64,000 nt of DNA. It comes from Ruegeria sp. HKCCD8929 (lineage in GTDB: Bacteria > Pseudomonadota > Alphaproteobacteria > Rhodobacterales > Rhodobacteraceae). The stretch is taken from contig NZ_WPZY01000015.1 of the NCBI RefSeq assembly GCF_013031405.1, positions 1 through 64,000 of the forward strand, in the 5' to 3' direction. The notes beneath the pieces are model-generated. The model saw only the letters and a list, made by a program, of their open reading frames with translations, was not told where the DNA came from and did no database searches. This document shows positions 51,302-61,612 of the stretch, piece by piece. Numbering within the stretch: the stretch's first letter is position 1; each line of letters begins with the position of its first letter. The position numbers were made by a program, and so were the translations under genes.

Positions 51302-51664
51302 CTACATAAAGCCCAGCTCCAGCCGCGCCTCGTCCGACATCATCTCCATGCCCCAGGGCGGCTCCCATGTCAGGTCCACATCCACGCTCTTGACGCCCGC
51401 CACCGGCTCGATCGCATCCACGATCCAGCCTGGCATGTCGCCGGCCACCGGACAGCCCGGCGCGGTCAGGGTCATGATCACCTTGACGTCGTTCTCGGTG
51501 CTGATGTCGATGGTGTAGATCAGGCCCAACTCATAGATATTGACCGGAATCTCCGGATCATAGACCGAGCGGCAGGCATCCACCACCGCCTCATACAGCG
51601 GATGATCGACGGTTGAGGGCGCAATCAGCGGCGCGCCTTCGAACGGTTCGGTGGCTTGGGTCAT
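51302..51664 (-). CDS. sufT: SufT-like iron-sulfur assembly factor (MIP18/DUF59 family)
   Basis: 120 residues from ATG 51664. The DUF59 core is VYDPEIPVNIYELGLIYTIDI near residue 35, then TLTAPGCPVAGDMPGWI with the conserved cysteine near residue 70, and VDVDLTWEPPWGMEMMSDEARLELGFM at the end; the WdPpW and DEAR-LG ending is typical of SUF-associated members. It assists Fe-S cluster maturation. An upstream frame extending to 51835 has no family sequence. Confidence 0.87.
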   Translation of the reverse strand: MTQATEPFEGAPLIAPSTVDHPLYEAVVDACRSVYDPEIPVNIYELGLIYTIDISTENDVKVIMTLTAPGCPVAGDMPGWIVDAIEPVAGVKSVDVDLTWEPPWGMEMMSDEARLELGFM

Positions 51665-51833
51665 CTGGGCCTCGGCATCGTTTCCTGAGTGATTATATAG
51701 GGAAAGGGGGAAGCAGCGTCCAGAGGCCGAAACGTCAGGTTCCCCAAGTCTGAATGCGGCACATCCGCCGGAAATTTGGAAAAATCGCCTTACGTATGGT
51801 AAGTTACTATTATTGTTTTTGGAGATTTGAGTC

Positions 51834-52766
51834 ATGCGCCACTTTTTTCATGCGCTGTTGCTGAGTGTAATGGCCTGTGCCGCCTATGCGGACGGGCTCA
51901 GTCTTGGTGGAATAACCGAGCATTGGGGGCTCGACGACGAGGACGAGGATGGGGGCGGTCTTTCCAGCACGTTTTCCGGCTCCGGGTCGGGCTCTGGATG
52001 GGGCGGGTCATCGGGTATCATCGTTGCACCGACGACACCGGACCCGCGGCCCGTTGCACGTCCCACACCCCCTGCCAGCACCGGCGCGATTTCCGACGCG
52101 CATTCGCTGACCCGGGGCGGTGCGATTGCCGAGGCCGCCGCCGCTGATGGTGTCGCCACCCGCATTTTTGCCGGGCCTGGGATGTTCCCGCCCGAACATT
52201 TCGCCGCCTACGCCATCGTCGCCTTCACCTCGCGCCCGCTGCCGCAGGACCGCGAGCGGTTCCTCGAGATCTGCCGCGGCTATGTCGCGGCCATCCTGGC
52301 CTATTCCGAGGTCGAACAGCCGCTGGATCAGCAACTGGTCACGGTCTGGCCGGTCAATCAGGACTATGTCGGGATCGATGCGATGGCCCAGCCCGGCAGC
52401 GAAGGCTGCAACAAGGCGGTGGACGAATATGGGCTCGCCACCTCGCTCAGCGCGCTCCGGGATGCCTATCTGGCGCTGGACCCGGATGACATTGCCACAC
52501 TCACGATCAAACGCGGGCCCTTCGTTCTGGCCTGGAGCCCGACCGACCAGAAAGGCACCGAGGATGCGCTGATCCTGCGCATGGATCTCTCGGGCGTCGA
52601 GACCGCCACCCACGCGCGCGAGAAATTCGAAGCCTGGCGGGATGAGATCGAGGCCAAACAGCACCTGTGGATTGACGGCTGGAAAGAGGATACGCTGGCC
52701 GACATGATCGGAAACTGGGCGGATCGCTGGGGAGGCGACATTCTCGCCCTGCTCAGACGGGACTGA
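51834..52766 (+). CDS. Exported hypothetical protein with Asp- and Gly/Ser-rich linker
   Basis: 310 residues. Signal peptide MRHFFHALLLSVMACAAYA, then a short DGLSLGG segment, an acidic run (GLDDEDEDGGG), a Gly/Ser run (SGSGSGSGWGGSSG) and a Pro/Thr-rich linker up to about residue 85. The folded part starts near GGAIAEAAAADG and has the look of a single globular domain (YAIVAFTSRPLPQDRERFLEICRGYV). Family not recognised. The start lies 170 bases from sufT, which is divergent. A small membrane-protein gene follows after four bases. Confidence 0.72.
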   Translation: MRHFFHALLLSVMACAAYADGLSLGGITEHWGLDDEDEDGGGLSSTFSGSGSGSGWGGSSGIIVAPTTPDPRPVARPTPPASTGAISDAHSLTRGGAIAEAAAADGVATRIFAGPGMFPPEHFAAYAIVAFTSRPLPQDRERFLEICRGYVAAILAYSEVEQPLDQQLVTVWPVNQDYVGIDAMAQPGSEGCNKAVDEYGLATSLSALRDAYLALDPDDIATLTIKRGPFVLAWSPTDQKGTEDALILRMDLSGVETATHAREKFEAWRDEIEAKQHLWIDGWKEDTLADMIGNWADRWGGDILALLRRD

Positions 52767-52770
52767 CACG

Positions 52771-52974
52771 ATGTGGTGGTTTTCCTACGGCGCCTGGGGT
52801 GCCTTCGGCCTGATTGCGGGTCTTGCTTTGGTGACCTGGGCGAAACCTGACACCAATGCGGGCGTCGGTCTGCTGCTGGTCATCTGCCTCGCGGTCAGCC
52901 TGATCGTGCGCGGGTTGTGGTTCTGGATCACCGCGTCACCGGAAGAAGAAGGCGGGGAAGAGGGCGAAGGCTGA
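52771..52974 (+). CDS. Small two-helix membrane protein
   Basis: 67 residues with two hydrophobic helices (FGLIAGLALVTWA and LLLVICLAVSLIVRGLWF) and an acidic tail EEEGGEEGEG. It starts four bases after the exported protein gene and ends ten bases before the methyltransferase, suggesting one transcript. Function unknown. Codon use matches its GC-rich neighbours, which supports it being real. Confidence 0.6.
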   Translation: MWWFSYGAWGAFGLIAGLALVTWAKPDTNAGVGLLLVICLAVSLIVRGLWFWITASPEEEGGEEGEG

Positions 52975-52984
52975 CGCCGCCCGC

Positions 52985-53656
52985 ATGACCCGGTCAAACA
53001 AATGCACTCACGGAAAGGGCGCTTCGGGCGCTGACATATCGGGGCAGGTCCGCGCCGGTTATGAACGGGCGGCCCCGGACCTGATCGCGGCCTACGAAAA
53101 GGTACGGCCCGAACGGCTCTATGCGCCCGTTGCCGATCTGTTGCCCACGGCACCGGTCCGGGCGCTGGATGTCGGCGCAGGCACCGGGCGCGATGCGGCG
53201 TGGCTGGCCAGGCAGGGGCACCGCGTAATAGCCGTCGAACCCGTGGCGGCCCTGCGCGCGGCGGGCCAAAGGCTTCATGCGGGTGCCGGGATCGTCTGGC
53301 ATGACGACCACCTGCCGGGCCTGAGCCTGCTGCGAAACTCGGCTTACGACCTGATACTGGTCAACGCGGTCTGGCAACATGTCGCGCCCGCGCAACGGCT
53401 TTTGGCGCTGGCCACCCTGTTTCGGCTCACAACACCCGGCGGGCAGGTGATCCTGTCACTCCGCCATGGTCCGGGTGCGCCGGACCGGCCCGCGATGCCG
53501 ATCTCCACGCCCCGAACGGTGGCGCAGGCGAAAGAAGCGGGTTTCGAGGTGATAAGGAAAACCTCCGCCCCGTCGCTGCAACAGGCGAACCGGGACGGAG
53601 GTGTATCGTGGGATTGGCTGGCCTTGCGACGCGCCCCGACAAGTGTCAGTCGTTGA
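52985..53656 (+). CDS. SAM-dependent methyltransferase
   Basis: 223 residues. Motif I is ALDVGAGTGRDAAWLARQGH near residue 60, post-I is VIAVEPVAALRAAG, and motif IV/V region ILVNAVWQHVAPAQR then LTTPGGQVILSLRHG. It falls in the methyltransferase_11/23 type. Substrate unknown. Its last 11 bases overlap the end of the convergent NfeD gene. Confidence 0.8.
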   Translation: MTRSNKCTHGKGASGADISGQVRAGYERAAPDLIAAYEKVRPERLYAPVADLLPTAPVRALDVGAGTGRDAAWLARQGHRVIAVEPVAALRAAGQRLHAGAGIVWHDDHLPGLSLLRNSAYDLILVNAVWQHVAPAQRLLALATLFRLTTPGGQVILSLRHGPGAPDRPAMPISTPRTVAQAKEAGFEVIRKTSAPSLQQANRDGGVSWDWLALRRAPTSVSR

Positions 53657-53924
53657 TGTCCTCCCGGAAGACCTTCACCTGACCTTTCGGCAGGGCGAAG
53701 TAGCGTCGCAGGATCAGCCAGGCCGCCAATGACAGCGCCGCAAAGATCAGCAACAGCACCGGGAGTGAGACCGACAGCCCAGGCACCAACAACAGCAGCC
53801 CGGTGACCGCCGCCCCCAGCGCAAAGCCCAAAAAGACAAAGCCGGGCAGCAGCATCTCGGCAATGGCCATCACCAGCGCTCCGGCCAGCCAGACCCACCA
53901 GATTGTCCACAGCGGCTCGGTCAT
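53646..53924 (-). CDS. NfeD-like membrane protein
   Basis: 92 residues from the second ATG (53924; a first ATG at 53927 is three bases upstream and less well spaced from GGGAG). Two or three hydrophobic stretches (WVWLAGALVMAIAEMLLPGF and LPVLLLIFAALSLAAWLIL) precede a short basic tail. The G-F-V-F-L-G-F-A pattern is typical of short NfeD proteins, which work with SPFH proteins in membrane quality control. The C-terminal OB domain is missing, as in the short YbbK-partner type. It overlaps the upstream SPFH gene stop. Confidence 0.82.
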   Translation of the reverse strand: MTEPLWTIWWVWLAGALVMAIAEMLLPGFVFLGFALGAAVTGLLLLVPGLSVSLPVLLLIFAALSLAAWLILRRYFALPKGQVKVFREDIND

Positions 53925-54814
53925 CATTTTGCTCCCTTCAGCATCTTAAAGGCATCGCCAAAGGCCTCAAGTGCGTTGGCGGGCAGCACGATGGTTTGTT
54001 TGCCGTCGCCATGTCCCAGCGCATTCAGCGCCTCGACCTGCTTCAGCGCCACCTGATACTGCGCCGCCTCGATGCCGTTGTCCTGAATGGCCTTGGCGAC
54101 GACGCCGGTGGCATAGGCTTCGGCCTCGGCCTGAATGCGGCGCGCCTTGGCGGTCTGCTCGGCGGCATAAAGCTCGGCATCGGCCTGCAGCTCGACGGCG
54201 CGTTTCTGCCCCTCGGCCTCGGTCACCTGTGCACGGCGGGCACGTTCGGCGTTCAGCTGCTGCAGCATCGCATCGCGGGTGGCCTGATCCAGGTTCACGT
54301 CCAGAATCTCGGCCCGGGTCACTTCGATGCCCCAGTCATCCACAGCCGTTTCGACGCTTTCCTGAATGCGCTCGATCAACTGCGCGCGGTTCGACTGGAC
54401 CTCATCCAGATCCATCTTGCCGATCTCGGCCCGCACGATCCCGGCCACGGTGGTGGCAATCGCGCCGTCCACGTCGCGGATGCGGTAGACGGTCTTTTCC
54501 GGTTCCAGAATGCGGTAAAAGACCGAAGTGTCGATCTGCACCAGCACGTTGTCCTTGGTGATCGCGTCCTGCGTCGCGTTGGGCAACTGACGCTCGAGGA
54601 TCGAGATCTTGTGCCGTGCCACATCCAGAAACGGCACGATGAAGTTGATACCCGGTCCCAGCACCGAGTGCAGCCGTCCGAACCGCTCCACCACGTATTT
54701 CTCGGATTGCGGGACGATCTTGATGCCCTTGAGAATGACGACGATCAAAAACGCCGCAGCCAACAGATAAACGATATTCGATGTGATCAATCCAATGATC
54801 AGTTCTTCGGTCAT
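53924..54814 (-). CDS. SPFH-domain (stomatin/QmcA-like) membrane protein
   Basis: 296 residues. One N-terminal membrane segment (VYLLAAAFLIVVILKG), then the SPFH domain: VPQSEKYVVERFGRLHSVLGPGINFIVPF, residues 34-62, VFYRILEPEKTVYRI, and a coiled coil rich in Ala/Glu (RRAQVTEAEGQKRAVELQADA). The layout matches QmcA/YbbK. It likely forms an oligomeric membrane scaffold with the NfeD protein encoded next to it; the pair is widespread. Confidence 0.88.
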   Translation of the reverse strand: MTEELIIGLITSNIVYLLAAAFLIVVILKGIKIVPQSEKYVVERFGRLHSVLGPGINFIVPFLDVARHKISILERQLPNATQDAITKDNVLVQIDTSVFYRILEPEKTVYRIRDVDGAIATTVAGIVRAEIGKMDLDEVQSNRAQLIERIQESVETAVDDWGIEVTRAEILDVNLDQATRDAMLQQLNAERARRAQVTEAEGQKRAVELQADAELYAAEQTAKARRIQAEAEAYATGVVAKAIQDNGIEAAQYQVALKQVEALNALGHGDGKQTIVLPANALEAFGDAFKMLKGAK

Positions 54815-55105
54815 GCCTGCCCTCTATTATTGTGTACAGTGGTATACATTTGGGAATTGTGTACCCATTCTTCAAGACAGGTATTGCGTGTGCGACCCGG
54901 CGCGCAAGCCTGTCCTGACGCCAAAAAGGGCGTAATTCCCGCGAATCGGAGGGATAGACTGCAAAATCGCCGGAATTGAGGCGCGCGGGCCGGAAACAGG
55001 CCGTTTTCGGCGTCTGGAAGCGGTTTTCACATTTCGCCCGTTAGGGCCCACTATCCCGCTTCTGGTGCTTGGCTTTGCACCTCTGTTCGCGCTATCGGGG
55101 CCGGC

Positions 55106-56017
55106 ATGAAACTGATTATCGACACCGATCCCGGCATCGACGATGCCATGGCCATCGCCTACGCCGCCGCCGCGCCCGAGATTGACCTCATCGGGCTGAC
55201 CACCATTTTCGGCAACACCCATGTGCACCAGTCCAGCCGCAACGCGCGCTACCTGCTGCATCGTTTGGGGCTCGACCTGCCCGTGGCCGAAGGCGCGCAC
55301 CTGCCTTACGGGGCCGACACCTATCAGCCGTCGGATTTCGTGCACGGGCCCGAAGGGTTCGGCGATCTGACCGACATTCCGCAGATCGGCGCGAACCATG
55401 ATCTCTCCGCCGCTGAATACCTGGCCGAGACCGCCCGCCAGCACAAAGGCGAATTGGTGGTCTGCGCCATCGGCCCGCTCACCAACATCGCCGACGCGAT
55501 GCGGCTGGACCCGGAATTTGCGGGCAACCTCAAGCGGCTGGTGATCATGGGCGGCGCGGTTTATTGCCCCGGCAACATTACCGCGCAGGCCGAGGCCAAT
55601 ATCTATCACGACGCGCTAGCCGCCGATGAGGTCTTTGCCACCCCGCCCGAGACGGTGCTGGTCGGGCTCGACGTGACGCTCAAGACGCTCTATGCGCCAG
55701 GCGATTTCGAGGCGCTGGCCAGTATCTCGCCCGATATGGGCGGCTTCCTGCGGCAAATCTCGCAATTCTACCTGAACTTCTACAAGCAGGCCGGGGGGCT
55801 CGACGGCTGCGGCCTGCACGATTCCACCGCCGTCATCGCCTGCACGCATGAACCGATGTTCGAGACCGTCGAAACCGGCATCCGCGTGGACCGTCACGGC
55901 GACGGCATGGGCGCCACCCGCCCCGATACCAGCCGCCCTCCGGTGCGCGTCTGCACCGGCGTCGACGGGGCAGGGGTGGTACGGCTCTTCACCGACCGGG
56001 TCACCACGCTGCGCTGA
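55106..56017 (+). CDS. Nucleoside hydrolase (inosine-uridine-preferring family)
   Basis: 303 residues. The calcium-binding N terminus is KLIIDTDPGIDDAMAI, the signature of the family, with FGNTHVHQSSRNA near 45 and the C-terminal HDSTAVIACTHEPMF carrying the catalytic or ligand His-Asp. It splits ribonucleosides into base and ribose. It lies 72 bases before tgt, which is queuine/guanine-related, but no direct link is implied. The 291 bases upstream to the SPFH gene contain no gene. Confidence 0.88.
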   Translation: MKLIIDTDPGIDDAMAIAYAAAAPEIDLIGLTTIFGNTHVHQSSRNARYLLHRLGLDLPVAEGAHLPYGADTYQPSDFVHGPEGFGDLTDIPQIGANHDLSAAEYLAETARQHKGELVVCAIGPLTNIADAMRLDPEFAGNLKRLVIMGGAVYCPGNITAQAEANIYHDALAADEVFATPPETVLVGLDVTLKTLYAPGDFEALASISPDMGGFLRQISQFYLNFYKQAGGLDGCGLHDSTAVIACTHEPMFETVETGIRVDRHGDGMGATRPDTSRPPVRVCTGVDGAGVVRLFTDRVTTLR

Positions 56018-56089
56018 CGGGTTGCATCGGGCGGACCGATCGGGCAAAGCCTGCGCGGTCCACCGACCCCAATAGCTCTGAGCATTCCC

Positions 56090-57220
56090 ATGACCCAGCG
56101 TTTCTCATTCGATCTGCACGCCACCGACGGCAAGGCCCGCACCGGCGTGATCCACACGCCGCGCGGTGAGGTGCGCACGCCCGCTTTCATGCCGGTGGGC
56201 ACGGCGGCGACGGTCAAGGCGATGATGCCGGAAAGCGTGCGCGCCACCGGCGCCGATATCCTGCTGGGCAACACCTATCACCTGATGCTGCGCCCCACCG
56301 CCGAGCGTATCGACCGCTTAGGCGGTCTGCACAAGTTCATGAACTGGGACCGGCCCATCCTGACCGACTCGGGCGGGTTTCAGGTCATGTCGCTGGCGGG
56401 GCTGCGCAAGCTGACCGAGACGGGCGTGACCTTCAAATCCCATATCGACGGCTCGAAACACAAACTGACCCCGGAACGGTCGATGGAGATCCAGCGGCTC
56501 CTGGGCTCGGATATCGTGATGTGTTTCGACGAATGCCCGGCTCTGCCCGCCGACCGCGCTCGCATCGCCGAGAGCATGCGGCTGTCGATGCGATGGGCAG
56601 ACCGCTCGCGCGCGGCCTTCGGTGACCGCCCCGGCCACGCTCTCTTTGGCATCATGCAGGGCGGGTTGGAGCGTGACCTGCGCGAGGAAAGCGCCGAGGC
56701 GCTGAAGCAGATCGGCTTCGAAGGCTATGCCGTGGGCGGTCTGGCCGTGGGTGAGGGGCAGGAGGCCATGTTTGGCTGCCTCGACTACGCCCCGGACTTC
56801 CTGCCCGAAGATAAGCCGCGTTACCTGATGGGCGTCGGCAAACCCGACGATATCGTCGGCGCCGTGGCGCGCGGCATCGACATGATGGATTGCGTGCTGC
56901 CATCCCGCTCGGGCCGCACCGGGCAGGTGTTCACCCGCCATGGTGTGGTCAACATCAAGAACGCCCGCCACGCCGACGACCCGCGCCCGCTGGACGAGCA
57001 CTGCTCCTGCCCGGCCTGTTCGAACTATTCCCGCGCCTATCTGCATCATGTGTTCCGCGCCAATGAGATGATCTCGGGCATGCTGCTGACCTGGCACAAC
57101 CTGCATTATTTTCAGGAGATCATGGGTGGCATGCGCGAGGCTATCGCCGCGGGCACGTTCGATGCCTGGCAAACGCAGTTCCACGATCAGCGCGCACAGG
57201 GCGATATCGAACCGCTGTAA
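56090..57220 (+). CDS. tgt: tRNA-guanine transglycosylase
   Basis: 376 residues. Active-site Asp in [13 protein letters not shown] near residue 100, substrate-binding DSGGFQ and [10 protein letters not shown], nucleophilic aspartate in [13 protein letters not shown], and the zinc site [16 protein letters not shown] at the C-terminal side. It exchanges guanine-34 for preQ1 in tRNAs with GUN anticodons. Length and motif order are those of bacterial Tgt. Confidence 0.95.
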   Translation: MTQRFSFDLHATDGKARTGVIHTPRGEVRTPAFMPVGTAATVKAMMPESVRATGADILLGNTYHLMLRPTAERIDRLGGLHKFMNWDRPILTDSGGFQVMSLAGLRKLTETGVTFKSHIDGSKHKLTPERSMEIQRLLGSDIVMCFDECPALPADRARIAESMRLSMRWADRSRAAFGDRPGHALFGIMQGGLERDLREESAEALKQIGFEGYAVGGLAVGEGQEAMFGCLDYAPDFLPEDKPRYLMGVGKPDDIVGAVARGIDMMDCVLPSRSGRTGQVFTRHGVVNIKNARHADDPRPLDEHCSCPACSNYSRAYLHHVFRANEMISGMLLTWHNLHYFQEIMGGMREAIAAGTFDAWQTQFHDQRAQGDIEPL

Positions 57221-57480
57221 CCGGTCCGGCGCGCCGCTCCCGCGCAGGGCGCGGATCGCCCCGCCCGCCGTCCCGTCCGCGCACCGGCCCAGAAAAGCGC
57301 GGAGACGTGGTTTTGACGCCTTGCGGTCGCTGCGCACTCGCGCCATTGTGCGCTCCACGAATTCGCCGGTGCGGTTGAAATAGCCGGGTCCTTGCCCCAC
57401 GTTGTTAACCCATGACCGGAGATGGCCGATGGTCGCCTAAATTGGGACCGGTGCCGTCTTGCCAATGATAAGGATAGAGC

Positions 57481-59892
57481 ATGCAAGAGCCTCTGAATTC
57501 CTCATACCCCGTCCTGCCGCTGCGCGACATCGTGGTGTTCCCCCACATGATCGTGCCGCTGTTCGTGGGCCGCGAAAAGTCGGTCCGCGCGCTGGAAGAG
57601 GTGATGCAGGACGACAAGCAGATCCTGCTGTCCAGCCAGATCGACCCCGGCGTCGACGATCCCGGCACCGACGGCATCTATGACGCAGGTGTGCTGGCCA
57701 ATGTGCTGCAACTGCTGAAACTGCCCGACGGCACCGTCAAGGTGCTGGTCGAGGGGCAGGCGCGCGTGCGCATCACCGAGTACCTCGAAAACGAGGAGTT
57801 TTTCGAGGCCCGCGCCGAATACCTGACCGAGATCCCGGGCGACGTGACCACCACCCAGGCCCTGCAGCGCACCGTCGGCGACGAGTTCGAGCGCTATGCG
57901 AAGGTGCGCAAGAACATCCCCGAAGAAGCGCTGGCCGCCGTCGGTGAAACCACCGAACCCGCCAAGCTGGCCGATCTGGTCGCGGGGCATCTGGGCATCG
58001 AGGTGGAACAGAAACAGGATCTGCTGGAGACGCTTTCCGTCAGCGAGCGGCTGGAAAAGGTCTATGGCCTGATGCAGGGCGAAATGTCGGTCCTGCAGGT
58101 CGAGAAAAAGATCAAGACCCGCGTTAAATCCCAGATGGAGAAGACCCAGCGCGAATATTACCTGAATGAGCAGATGAAGGCCATTCAGCAGGAGCTGGGC
58201 GATGGCGAGGACGGCAAGAACGAAGTTGCCGAGCTGGAACAGAAGATCGCCGAGACCAAGCTGTCGAAAGAGGCCCGTGAAAAGGCTGAGGGCGAGCTGA
58301 AGAAGCTGCGCAACATGTCACCGATGTCGGCCGAGGCCACGGTGGTGCGCAACTACCTCGACTGGATCCTGGCGCTGCCCTGGGGCACCAAATCCCGGGT
58401 CAAAAAGGATCTGGGCAAGGCGCAGGAAATCCTCGATGCCGATCACTATGGCCTGGAAAAGGTCAAGGAGCGGATCGTCGAATATCTCGCCGTGCAGCAG
58501 CGTTCGAAAAAGCTGAAAGGCCCGATCCTCTGCCTTGTCGGCCCCCCGGGCGTGGGCAAGACCTCGCTGGGCAAATCGGTTGCGCGCGCGACGGGGCGCG
58601 AGTTCATCCGTATCTCGCTGGGTGGCGTGCGCGACGAATCCGAGATCCGCGGCCACCGCCGCACCTATATCGGCTCGATGCCCGGCAAAATCATCCAGTC
58701 GCTGAAAAAGGCCAAGACCACGAACCCGCTGATCCTGCTCGACGAGATCGACAAGATGGGGCAGGACTTCCGTGGCGATCCGGCCTCGGCCATGCTCGAA
58801 GTGCTGGATCCGGAACAGAACAACACGTTCATGGACCACTACTTGGAGGTCGAATACGACCTCTCGAACGTGATGTTCCTGACCACGTCGAACAGCTACA
58901 ACATGCCCGGGCCGCTCTTGGATCGGATGGAGATCATTCCGCTGGCGGGCTACACCGAGGATGAAAAGCGCGAGATCGCCAAGCAGCACCTGATTTCGAA
59001 ACAGGTCAAGAACCACGGGCTCAAGGCCAAGGAGTTCGAACTGACCGATGAGGCGCTGACCGAGATGATCCGCATCTATACCCGCGAGGCGGGGGTGCGG
59101 AACCTTGAACGCGAAATTGCCAAGGTGGCGCGGAAATCGCTGACCAAGATCATCAAGAAAGAGGCCGACAGCATCACCGTGACGCCCGACAACCTAGATG
59201 AGTTCCTGGGCGTGCCGAAATTCCGCTACGGTCTGGCCGAGCTTGAGGATCAGGTGGGCGTCGTCACCGGTCTGGCCTATACCTCGGTCGGGGGCGAGCT
59301 GCTCTCCATCGAGGCGTTGCGCCTGCCGGGCAAGGGCCGGATGAAGACCACCGGCAAGCTGGGCGACGTGATGAAGGAATCGATCGAGGCGGCGTCGAGC
59401 TACGTCCGCTCGATCAGCCCGCAGCTCGGTATCAAGCCGCCGCAGTTCGACAAGCTGGACATCCATGTCCACGTGCCCGACGGCGCCACGCCCAAGGACG
59501 GCCCTAGCGCGGGTCTGGCCATGGTCACGGCCATCGTCTCGGTGCTGACCGGCATCCCGGTGCGCAAGGACATCGCCATGACCGGCGAGGTCACCCTGCG
59601 CGGCAATGCCAGCGCCATCGGCGGTCTCAAGGAAAAGCTGCTGGCGGCTCTGCGCGGCGGCGTCAAGACCGTGCTGATCCCGCAGGAAAACGAAAAGGAC
59701 CTGCCCGAGATCCCCGACAACGTGAAAGAAGGGCTCGAGATCATCCCGGTGGCCCATGTCTCCGAAGTGCTGAAACACGCGCTTGTTGGTGAGCCCGAGC
59801 CCATCGAATGGGATGAGGCCGCCGAAGAGGCCGCCGCCGCAGCCGCAGCCAAAACCGCAGGCGACAGCGGCGCGTCCGCGACAGCGCACTGA
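57481..59892 (+). CDS. lon: ATP-dependent protease Lon
   Basis: 803 residues. N-terminal substrate-binding LON domain ([24 protein letters not shown]), coiled coil near 190-250, AAA+ module with Walker [10 protein letters not shown] near residue 358 and Walker [12 protein letters not shown], and the Ser-Lys proteolytic domain with catalytic Ser in [11 protein letters not shown] near residue 680 and Lys in [10 protein letters not shown]. The C-terminal Glu/Ala-rich tail is longer than in E. coli Lon. In the 260-base upstream region CTTGCCC-N11-CCCATGA (57391-57415) vaguely resembles a sigma-32 promoter, though its spacing is short. Confidence 0.95.
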   Translation: MQEPLNSSYPVLPLRDIVVFPHMIVPLFVGREKSVRALEEVMQDDKQILLSSQIDPGVDDPGTDGIYDAGVLANVLQLLKLPDGTVKVLVEGQARVRITEYLENEEFFEARAEYLTEIPGDVTTTQALQRTVGDEFERYAKVRKNIPEEALAAVGETTEPAKLADLVAGHLGIEVEQKQDLLETLSVSERLEKVYGLMQGEMSVLQVEKKIKTRVKSQMEKTQREYYLNEQMKAIQQELGDGEDGKNEVAELEQKIAETKLSKEAREKAEGELKKLRNMSPMSAEATVVRNYLDWILALPWGTKSRVKKDLGKAQEILDADHYGLEKVKERIVEYLAVQQRSKKLKGPILCLVGPPGVGKTSLGKSVARATGREFIRISLGGVRDESEIRGHRRTYIGSMPGKIIQSLKKAKTTNPLILLDEIDKMGQDFRGDPASAMLEVLDPEQNNTFMDHYLEVEYDLSNVMFLTTSNSYNMPGPLLDRMEIIPLAGYTEDEKREIAKQHLISKQVKNHGLKAKEFELTDEALTEMIRIYTREAGVRNLEREIAKVARKSLTKIIKKEADSITVTPDNLDEFLGVPKFRYGLAELEDQVGVVTGLAYTSVGGELLSIEALRLPGKGRMKTTGKLGDVMKESIEAASSYVRSISPQLGIKPPQFDKLDIHVHVPDGATPKDGPSAGLAMVTAIVSVLTGIPVRKDIAMTGEVTLRGNASAIGGLKEKLLAALRGGVKTVLIPQENEKDLPEIPDNVKEGLEIIPVAHVSEVLKHALVGEPEPIEWDEAAEEAAAAAAAKTAGDSGASATAH

Positions 59893-59910
59893 TCATCGGT
59901 AATCGAACAG

Positions 59911-59939
59911 AATGGCGGGTCCAGGGACCCACCATTTTT
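59911..59939 (+). terminator. Intrinsic terminator of lon
   Basis: AATGG-c-GGGTCC (59911-59922) pairs with GGACCC-a-CCATT (59925-59936) around AG, followed by a T run to 59939. It is 19 bases past the lon stop. The following bases to 60195 show no gene; AGGAG at 60181 serves the next one. Confidence 0.85.
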
Positions 59940-60195
59940 CGTTTGTGAGGGAATGTTGCGAACCTTTGTTTCGGCCAAAGCTCTAAGTCAGGGAAGTTGT
60001 CATGGCGCCTTGCAGTTTCCGGCCAAGCGACCCTTAAATCCGGCTCGTTGTCGGCTGTGTATTACTGGTTTTTTGCACAAGTCTCAGAAGTTTGGTTTCC
60101 TACAGAATGAAACGGCTGGTTGATTGTCGCTAGAACGCAGGGTTTCCTAGCGGTAAGCTCTCTACGCAGAACTTGTTTAGAGGAGCGCAATCGAA

Positions 60196-61293
60196 TTGAA
60201 CCAAGATATTGCCGCACGCGAACGGCTGGAGAATCTGGCCCATCTTTCCGAACTTGTTGAAAGGCGCTCTTCGTCAAGCCGGGAATTCCGCCGAGCTGTT
60301 GGCACACTATTTGAAGATTTGAAGTATGTTGACGAAGCGCTTCGTCGCGACCCTCTAACATGGCGCTTGAATCGGGCTTTTCATGCCGTCCATGCGCCCA
60401 GCCTAATAGCGGTAATCTCGATGCTCGACGACATCGAGCGTATGACGTCAGTCACGGAAGACGAGACCCATCAGATATATTCATCTATCAACCAAGCCGC
60501 GTTACTGGCCAAGGATGCCAGACGGCGTATCGAGCAGGCGAATTTGACTGAGGTTAAGGTCGAGCTTGAAGTACTCGCCGAATACGCACCGCCACCGGCA
60601 AAGCGTTTTCAGAAGGCTTCAAAGCTGACCCTTGCATTCGACAGCATTGCTTCGGTGTCGGAAAGCGCGTGGGGCGGAGCCAAATCAAGCGCCTCATCCG
60701 TTCCCGGCCTAATTGGCAGCCTTCAAGATGGTGTTTCCGACACCGTTTCTCGTGCCGCTTCGGTCCCGCTGTTGGCCGAGAATCTCCGAAAGACTCTATC
60801 GGGAGCCCTCTCAGACAACGTTTCAAAGCCTATCTCGATGCGCCTAAAAGCCGGTGGTCGCGCGCTAGAAAACGGCGTTGGAACAGGTGTGGGTTTTGGC
60901 GTAATTGTCGGAGTTTTGTGCCCACCATTATTGCCTTTGACCGCCGGTGGTGCGGTTCTTGCGGCTATGCGCACCTGGCGAAAGGAAATGGACAAGGCCA
61001 GCACGCTCAATGAGATAGAACGGCAGCAACGTATCGCCGAACTGAAGGCAGAAAGATCTGCCGCTCTTAAGCGCCTCACTCATGGGGCTGCCGCTCTACA
61101 GATGGAAACCGAAGACCTGAGCATGACACTGGACGTCGAAACCGGCCAAGCCGACGCGGTTATACTCAATGGCGATTATTCTGGCCGCAACTGGTCGAAC
61201 CTGACTGCGACTGAAAAAGCGGAAGCTGGGCTTACCCTTGTGGAGGGTACAAACAACCTTCTCAGAATTCTAGAAATGGCAACCGGTGAATGA
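60196..61293 (+). CDS. Accessory hypothetical protein between lon and tRNA-Val
   Basis: 365 residues from TTG 60196, with AGGAG ten bases upstream. Largely helical with long charged stretches (ARERLENLAHLSELVERR), a central Ser/Ala/Val-rich part with regular SxxSxxxSVPGLIGSLQDG spacing, a Gly-rich hydrophobic segment VGTGVGFGVIVGVLCPPLL plus LPLTAGGAVLAA (about residues 234-258) that could be a membrane hairpin, then a coiled coil (EIERQQRIAELKAERSAAL). No family is recognised. It appears AT-richer than lon. The place beside a tRNA 3' end suggests horizontal arrival. Confidence 0.65.
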   Translation: MNQDIAARERLENLAHLSELVERRSSSSREFRRAVGTLFEDLKYVDEALRRDPLTWRLNRAFHAVHAPSLIAVISMLDDIERMTSVTEDETHQIYSSINQAALLAKDARRRIEQANLTEVKVELEVLAEYAPPPAKRFQKASKLTLAFDSIASVSESAWGGAKSSASSVPGLIGSLQDGVSDTVSRAASVPLLAENLRKTLSGALSDNVSKPISMRLKAGGRALENGVGTGVGFGVIVGVLCPPLLPLTAGGAVLAAMRTWRKEMDKASTLNEIERQQRIAELKAERSAALKRLTHGAAALQMETEDLSMTLDVETGQADAVILNGDYSGRNWSNLTATEKAEAGLTLVEGTNNLLRILEMATGE

Positions 61294-61612
61294 CGGCAGA
61301 TTTCAGTTATGGAAATATGATCCGGTACAAAAGTCCGGCTCTATGAGGCGGTCGACTGCATCATTAATTCGCCGACGGCAGTACAGTTTCAGTTTAATAT
61401 CCAATGCCGGTGCCCAGTAATAAGGGCATTACATCAAACATTGGGTCAGATACGCGCGGCGCAGGTAAAAGCTGACTGACATTTCATGTTTGCGTCCCGA
61501 TTCAAGAACGACCGCTGGTCAGGCCTGCTGGCCGACAATCCGGGGCAGACTTTTTCGACATCTCAATGACGCGTGCCGCCAGAGCCCGGGCCGATTCAAC
61601 TGCGGAAAAAAA
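61294..61612. other. 319-base gap between the accessory gene and tRNA-Val
   Basis: No convincing gene. Short open frames without ribosome sites are present, such as an ATG frame of about 28 codons around 61484-61570. I looked for a second copy of the tRNA 3' end (an attachment-site scar) and saw none. Confidence 0.4.

Noticed and set aside
57391..57415. Heat-shock (sigma-32) promoter of lon
   Set aside because: CTTGCCC and CCCATGA are present but only 11 bases apart, shorter than expected; kept as a remark in the lon entry.
61484..61570. Short ATG frame upstream of tRNA-Val
   Set aside because: About 28 codons, no ribosome site, no family; likely chance.
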